From the NCBI GenBank assembly GCA_902803635.1, contig CADCQU010000089.1:1-9420 (forward strand): 9,420 nucleotides of DNA, written 5' to 3'. This DNA comes from an uncultured Lachnospiraceae bacterium (GTDB lineage Bacteria > Bacillota > Clostridia > Lachnospirales > Lachnospiraceae). Below the pieces are notes generated by a model. That model ran no database searches. It was given only the letters and a program-made list of their open reading frames with translations, and had not been told where the DNA came from. A program made the position numbers and the translations under genes. Every line of letters starts with the position of its first letter. The first letter of the stretch is position 1. Below are positions 9,375 through 9,420 of this stretch, piece after piece.

Positions 9375-9404
9375 CTTGTCATTCTGAGCGAAGCGAAGAA
9401 TCCC
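9375..9404. repeat. Short dispersed repeat of the 'ATTCTGAGCGAAGCGAAGAATC' kind
   Basis: The plus strand reads CTTGTCATTCTGAGCG, then AAGCGAAGAATCC, with GCGAA present twice in tandem. From memory, this sequence is a very common intergenic repeat in many bacteria, including Clostridia. The end CGAAGAATC also occurs at 6181-6189, at the edge of the palindromic segment. No other gene or clear promoter was seen between 9252 and 9420. Confidence 0.6.
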
Positions 9405-9420
9405 CTTAGGTAATATTCGC

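Noticed and set aside
9252..9420. Promoter for the glycosyltransferase pair
   Set aside because: Several A/T-rich hexamers exist, but none forms a reasonable -35/-10 pair at 16-18 bases; the promoter may lie beyond the window.

Overview
The window is one GC-rich (roughly 55-60% by eye), tightly packed stretch in which every convincing gene lies on the minus strand. Transcription therefore runs from position 9420 toward position 1. Compact gene spacing, strong AGGAGG-type ribosome binding sites, a bacterial V/A-type ATPase operon and palindromic intergenic repeats together suggest an anaerobic Firmicute, probably of the Clostridia (Lachnospiraceae-like). That assignment is inference; there is no rRNA or taxonomic marker gene here.

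Layout in transcription order. (1) 9420-9252: leader region with a short dispersed repeat at its far end and no clear promoter. (2) 9251-7284: a polytopic membrane protein of the GT-C glycosyltransferase type. (3) 7260-6190: a GT2 polyprenyl-phosphate glycosyltransferase with two C-terminal membrane segments and an unusual repetitive insertion. (4) 6189-5870: a 320-base non-coding region with a palindrome-rich 140-base segment bracketed by 9-base direct repeats, a second palindromic repeat, and a likely promoter. (5) 5869-1: seven genes of a V/A-type ATPase in the order G/H-I-K-E-C-F-A. This matches the Enterococcus hirae order ntpF-I-K-E-C-G-A; subunits B and D are expected just beyond the left edge, and A is cut by that edge after 280 residues.

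How they work together. K (the ring) and I (the stator with the essential arginine) form the ion channel. C links the ring to the central stalk that F belongs to. E and G/H form the peripheral stalks. A carries a catalytic nucleotide site. The K protein keeps every side chain that binds sodium in the E. hirae ring, so the machine is predicted to move Na+. The two glycosyltransferase genes upstream look like a separate pair: the GT2 enzyme would load a sugar onto a lipid carrier and the GT-C protein could use it outside the membrane.

The points most worth a second look are the bracketed 140-base palindromic insertion at the GT2 stop codon, low-complexity in-frame insertions in both subunit I and the GT2 enzyme, a strong excess of the hexamer CATTTG/CAAATG in all reading frames, and the sodium signature of subunit K. 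I found no clear evidence of a wholly new system.
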